NCBI GenBank assembly: GCA_003024985.2
Contig: PXIH01S0001290.1
From: Euperipatoides rowelli
Taxonomy: Eukaryota; Onychophora; Udeonychophora; Euonychophora; Peripatopsidae
Strand: one strand, 5' to 3'
Length of the DNA: 10,733 bases
This document shows, piece by piece, positions 8,058-10,733 of the stretch. The notes beneath the pieces are model-generated. The model saw nothing but the letters and a program-made list of their open reading frames with translations, was not told where the DNA came from and did not search any database. The translations under genes and the position numbers were made by a program. How positions within the stretch are numbered: the stretch's first letter is position 1; every line of letters starts with the position of its first letter.

Positions 8058-8546
8058 GTCATTGTTTTATTTTACTGTTATGCGCTGTTTCTTCCTGGCA
8101 AGACAGATATTGGATTAGTTGTTTCAGGACAAATTGAACAAGGCTCCTTTCACTTATAGAACATTTGTTTGAAACATCAACAATTATTCAAAATTTAAAC
8201 TTTTTTGCCAACAATTATTGACATTTTTAAAATCCTTTATTAGGAATGTTCTATAAATTCTATCAAAAATTTATGTTTGCCCCATATGCAGGTTTTGTCT
8301 AAGTAATTATAGTAAAATTACCAAATAACTAAGTTATTTTGTAACTCAAATGCCATTATATTTTTGTGAAATGTCATCCTTGATGCAAAAGCAGAGATAA
8401 ATATTTACCATCTAATTTTTTGGTTAAAAGTTTACATCATTTAATTGGAAAAAATGAGCTTTTTTTTTTTTTTTGATGCTTTTTTGGGTGTTGCAAAGAT
8501 GACAATGAAAAAGATTGCAAAAATAATTCTCAACAAGATTTTGCGA
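8058..8546. other. AT-rich non-coding DNA with a poly-T run
   Basis: No recognisable coding island appears on either strand. A run of T at about 8460-8474 sits inside an artefactual plus-strand frame that starts at 8445. This is probably the 3' untranslated or subterminal part of the Kolobok-like relic plus flanking DNA; no terminal inverted repeat was found. Confidence 0.45.
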
Positions 8547-8728
8547 GTCCAACACAACCAAAACCTATTCCATCTGACTTTGGTCAAAATAAGTCTTGGC
8601 ATTGAGATAAACCATTGGACCGGTCACATAATTGCTCAGTCCAATACAACCAAAGCCTATTCCATTTGGCTTTGGTTAAAATGAGTCTTTGCATGGGGAT
8701 AAACCATTGGACCAATGACAGTTTTCTT
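8547..8728. repeat. 92-bp tandem duplication with nested inverted repeats
   Basis: Unit 1 (8547-8638) and unit 2 (8639-about 8728) match at about 66 of their first 75 bases, and most differences are transitions. Unit 2 contains a perfect 10-bp inverted repeat AACCAAAGCC (8648-8657) / GGCTTTGGTT (8668-8677) with a 10-nt loop. This is nested inside an outer pair GTCCAAT (8639-8645) / ATTGGAC (8706-8712). Unit 1 keeps the layout with three mismatched stem positions. The fold suggests a small MITE-like or structured element that duplicated in tandem. The reading frames across it on both strands are probably by-products. Confidence 0.75.
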
Positions 8729-8749
8729 GGTCTCTGATCAAGAATATTA

Positions 8750-8898
8750 CCATCATGAAGGAAAACGGTTCCCATTGTGTGGCTTGCCATCAAGAAAAGT
8801 AACATGGTTCCTATTCCGAGGCTTTCCTGTGAGCATGTCCGGTTTGTGACCAACAAAATCACCATCAGGAAAAGGGACATGTTTGGTACACATTCAAA
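8750..8898. repeat. Minisatellite-like array, period about 37 bp
   Basis: Copies of CCATCANGAA followed by an A/G-rich stretch and GG-TTCC/TTGG start at 8750, 8787 and 8862. The 75-bp gap between the last two equals two periods, and a very degenerate copy can be placed at 8824. The period is not a multiple of three, so the minus-strand frame across it (8584-8880) is unlikely to reflect a protein repeat. Confidence 0.5.
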
Positions 8899-8957
8899 AA
8901 AGAAAGAGAACTATTCGGAGTAGTTATCATTGACAACAAAATGATTAATTCTTCTAA

Positions 8958-9110
8958 GAACAAATTATTAAAGAGGAATTCCATGTTGAAAAGGAAGTCA
9001 ATATTATAGAGGAAGTTTATCAATCAAGTTATCATCGCCAATAAAATTATTTCTCTTATGAAAACTTAAACAATATTGAAGAAGTCAATATTGAAGAGGA
9101 AATTCATTAA
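8958..9110 (+). pseudogene. Glutamate-rich repeated frame, possible linker exon relic
   Basis: One frame reads EQIIKEEFHVEKEVNIIEEV, stops at TAA 9042-9044, and then continues in the same frame to NNIEEVNIEEEIH before TAA at 9108-9110. The phrase GAAGTCAATATT occurs at 8994-9005 and 9081-9092, exactly 87 bp (29 codons) apart. Keeping phase through a repeat hints at a formerly coding acidic stretch, like the linkers of animal zinc-finger proteins. The sequence is short and has no start or recognised domain, so a chance A/G-rich frame is also possible. Confidence 0.3.
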
Positions 9111-9695
9111 CTAATACAAAAAAATAACTGGAGGAATAAGGTGAAAAAGTTGTTTGTCAGAAAAAGGAAGACAAATCACTGAATAGATGATTAGCGTTAC
9201 TGATTAGATGTGAAATGTTTGGATAGTGATGAAGATAGAAATTGAAGGAATCACCGGAAGACCAACTGAACTGACAGTCTCTCTTTATGGAGAAATAAAA
9301 GAAATTAACATGGCTTATTGGGTAAATGGTTCTTAAAATGGTATAACTGTTCACATTTATTCCTAAATATAATTTTTTCAATTTTAGTTTGTACTACAAA
9401 TCTTAAACAAAGTTTTATTTCCTCGGTAGCCTATTGGAAATTGGTAAACTGGATCAGCTTTTGTGTTTATATATCTGGAAACATGGAATGGATGTGAACT
9501 ATGTCTATGAAATTTTAAATGTTCGGCAATTTTATGTATAAAGCCTGTATAATGATGTATTTGAATCAGCGTGTATGTTTTACGGAAATAAATTTCAGCG
9601 GTGGATTTTAAGAAGCTAGACGGGTGATTTCTACCAAGCAGCAGGATCTTATATATGCCTGGTCGCCTCTTCCATTGAGTATGGAGATGTCTTCC
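9111..9695. other. AT-rich non-coding DNA
   Basis: No recognisable gene is present on either strand. A TAGCCTA heptamer lies at 9427-9433. From about 9600 the composition becomes more balanced and one plus-strand frame stays open for about 36 codons (including YICLVASSIEYGDVFQSSE), but it has no recognised domain, start or splice signals. Confidence 0.5.
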
Positions 9696-9756
9696 AATCT
9701 TCAGAGATCATAACTCTTTGACTTCCTGAAACCTTCTCCCTGTTTGTCTGAAGATT
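9696..9756. repeat. Perfect 10-bp inverted repeat, 41-nt loop
   Basis: AATCTTCAGA (9696-9705) pairs exactly with TCTGAAGATT (9747-9756). The loop is C/T-rich and does not extend the stem well, so this is a weak candidate for a structured RNA or a small foldback. A chance pairing in 10 kb is not excluded. Confidence 0.45.
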
Positions 9757-9779
9757 TGCCCTATTAATACTGTTATGAA

Positions 9780-10634
9780 GTGGGTGTTTCATATTTTCTT
9801 GCTTGTGTTTTTGTTTAAATTGCCTAATATTATTTAAAATACGTAAACAGTGTTCCTGACAATTCCTATTGGATTATTAACACGTGATATATTCCATATT
9901 TCTAATATGACATTTTTTAATCAGACCATAGCTCATTATTATAGTTCACGACTCTTCCTTGTAAAAATAGTTCATGAGTGAGCCATATTCTTTAGCTAAC
10001 GTAGATAAAACCAGTAAATTTGATTGTAGAAATACGTGGATTAGGCTACTAGGCTACAATTTGATTAAAATATACTTGTAAATAGCAATTATTTAAAATA
10101 GCAATATTGGTCTGGCAATTAAATATTAAATTAGGCAAAAGCAACACCCTTCTAAGCTTAACTAATCATCCACACTTTCAACAATATTGATATTACAAAA
10201 TAAAACAATATTTTGAGATGATCCAAAATAGAAAATCTAATAATAAAGTTATAAATTATGCAGAATAAATTTATTTTCATATTCCTTTTTCTTTTTAGAT
10301 GCATAGAACCCCTACTCCTGTCTATACAGTAAATATAACTTTTGTATATCCTATAGAAAATACAGTATGATTTATAACAGATAAAATATTTATATTGGGT
10401 CATTTCACAGTATTTTGAAACTGAATCATACAAAAATAAAATTTTAGTATTTAGGATGTTATAGCCTATATCAAATTAAAGGTAGGAAATTATAGATTAT
10501 GAATATACCATTAACTTAATTGTTGCTTTGACATAGAAAATAATAATGACACTTAAATGATATTTTTTATTCAAATGTGTGTTGACAGAAAAACAGTGAA
10601 ATTTTTAAGTACACAGTTCAGAATAGATAATATC
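9780..10634. other. AT-rich non-coding DNA
   Basis: I see no coding island. Three TAGGCTA-type heptamers occur (10042, 10050 and 10462), two of them almost back to back. The minus-strand frame at 10158-10433 is rich in Y, I, K and F, as expected from translated AT-rich DNA, and shows no domain. Confidence 0.6.
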
Positions 10635-10733
10635 ATCTATATCAGGGGTGTCGGCTAATTTTTACATAAGATCTACTTTGCCAGTCAAAATCCATCCACG
10701 ATCTACTTTTTCAAAAATTCCACAGGAGAAGGG
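10635..10733. mobile_element. hAT-like transposon terminus, runs off the window
   Basis: CAGGGGTGTCGGCTAA begins at 10643 and resembles the CAGGGGT(G)TC-type ends of animal hAT elements. The eight bases just before it, ATCTATAT (10635-10642), have the length and TCTA core expected of a hAT target-site duplication (nTCTAGAn). Inside, GATCTACTTT occurs twice 30 bp apart (10670-10679 and 10700-10709), the sort of subterminal repeat transposases bind. The other end and any transposase lie outside the window, so it may be autonomous or a non-autonomous derivative. Confidence 0.55.

Noticed and set aside
8584-8880. 98-codon minus-strand frame as a gene
   Set aside because: It runs across the 92-bp duplication and the 37-bp minisatellite; neither period is a multiple of three, so the frame is not maintained as a protein repeat. 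No domain was recognised.
10158-10433. 91-codon minus-strand frame as a gene
   Set aside because: Composition (Y, I, K, F, S) is that of translated AT-rich DNA. There is no domain, and it sits in featureless sequence.
1-10733. CRISPR array, operon, bacterial defence system or prophage
   Set aside because: There are no regularly spaced identical repeats, no ribosome-binding-site-led gene strings and no intact coding sequence. The composition and transposon relics are those of an animal nuclear genome.

Overview
The window looks like nuclear DNA from a multicellular animal. It is AT-rich and full of homopolymer runs, microsatellites and small inverted or direct repeats, and it has no long intact reading frame, operon structure or bacterial gene. 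Four ambiguous bases (2635, 7459, 7492, 7496) point to a draft assembly. The decayed coding relics belong to transposon-type families that I associate mainly with aquatic invertebrates and fishes. The exact organism cannot be named from the sequence.

Layout: 1-568 is AT-rich non-coding DNA with one TCACGTGA box followed by a very short frame. 570-725 holds a perfect hairpin and an unusual CpG-rich cluster of GCGT/ACGC palindromes. About 826-2459 is a broken copy of a multi-copy animal gene family of unknown function; it is cut off at its 3' side. 2460-4618 is non-coding, with three pairs of short direct repeats, a decayed NRF-1/ETS-like promoter motif pair, and a slightly GC-richer anonymous block. 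4619-6389 is a broken pogo/Tigger-type (jerky-like, DDE superfamily) transposase that keeps all three catalytic aspartates but carries several stops and frameshifts. 6561-6643 has an imperfect hairpin and a short telomere-like stretch. About 6903-8057 is a broken Kolobok-like transposase. 8547-9110 is a compact repeat block: a 92-bp duplication with nested inverted repeats, a roughly 37-bp minisatellite, and a glutamate-rich repeated frame. 9111-10634 is AT-rich and mostly featureless. At 10643 a hAT-like transposon terminus begins and runs off the window.

The three large relics all read on the plus strand, but they belong to unrelated families and show no sign of acting together. The simplest reading is a graveyard of independently inserted elements in intergenic or intronic DNA. 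I see no intact gene, RNA gene, CRISPR array or functional system. The best leads are the nested repeat block at 8547-9110, the CpG/palindrome cluster at 617-725, and a TAGGCTA motif that is enriched in the window but absent from the transposon-rich central 6 kb.
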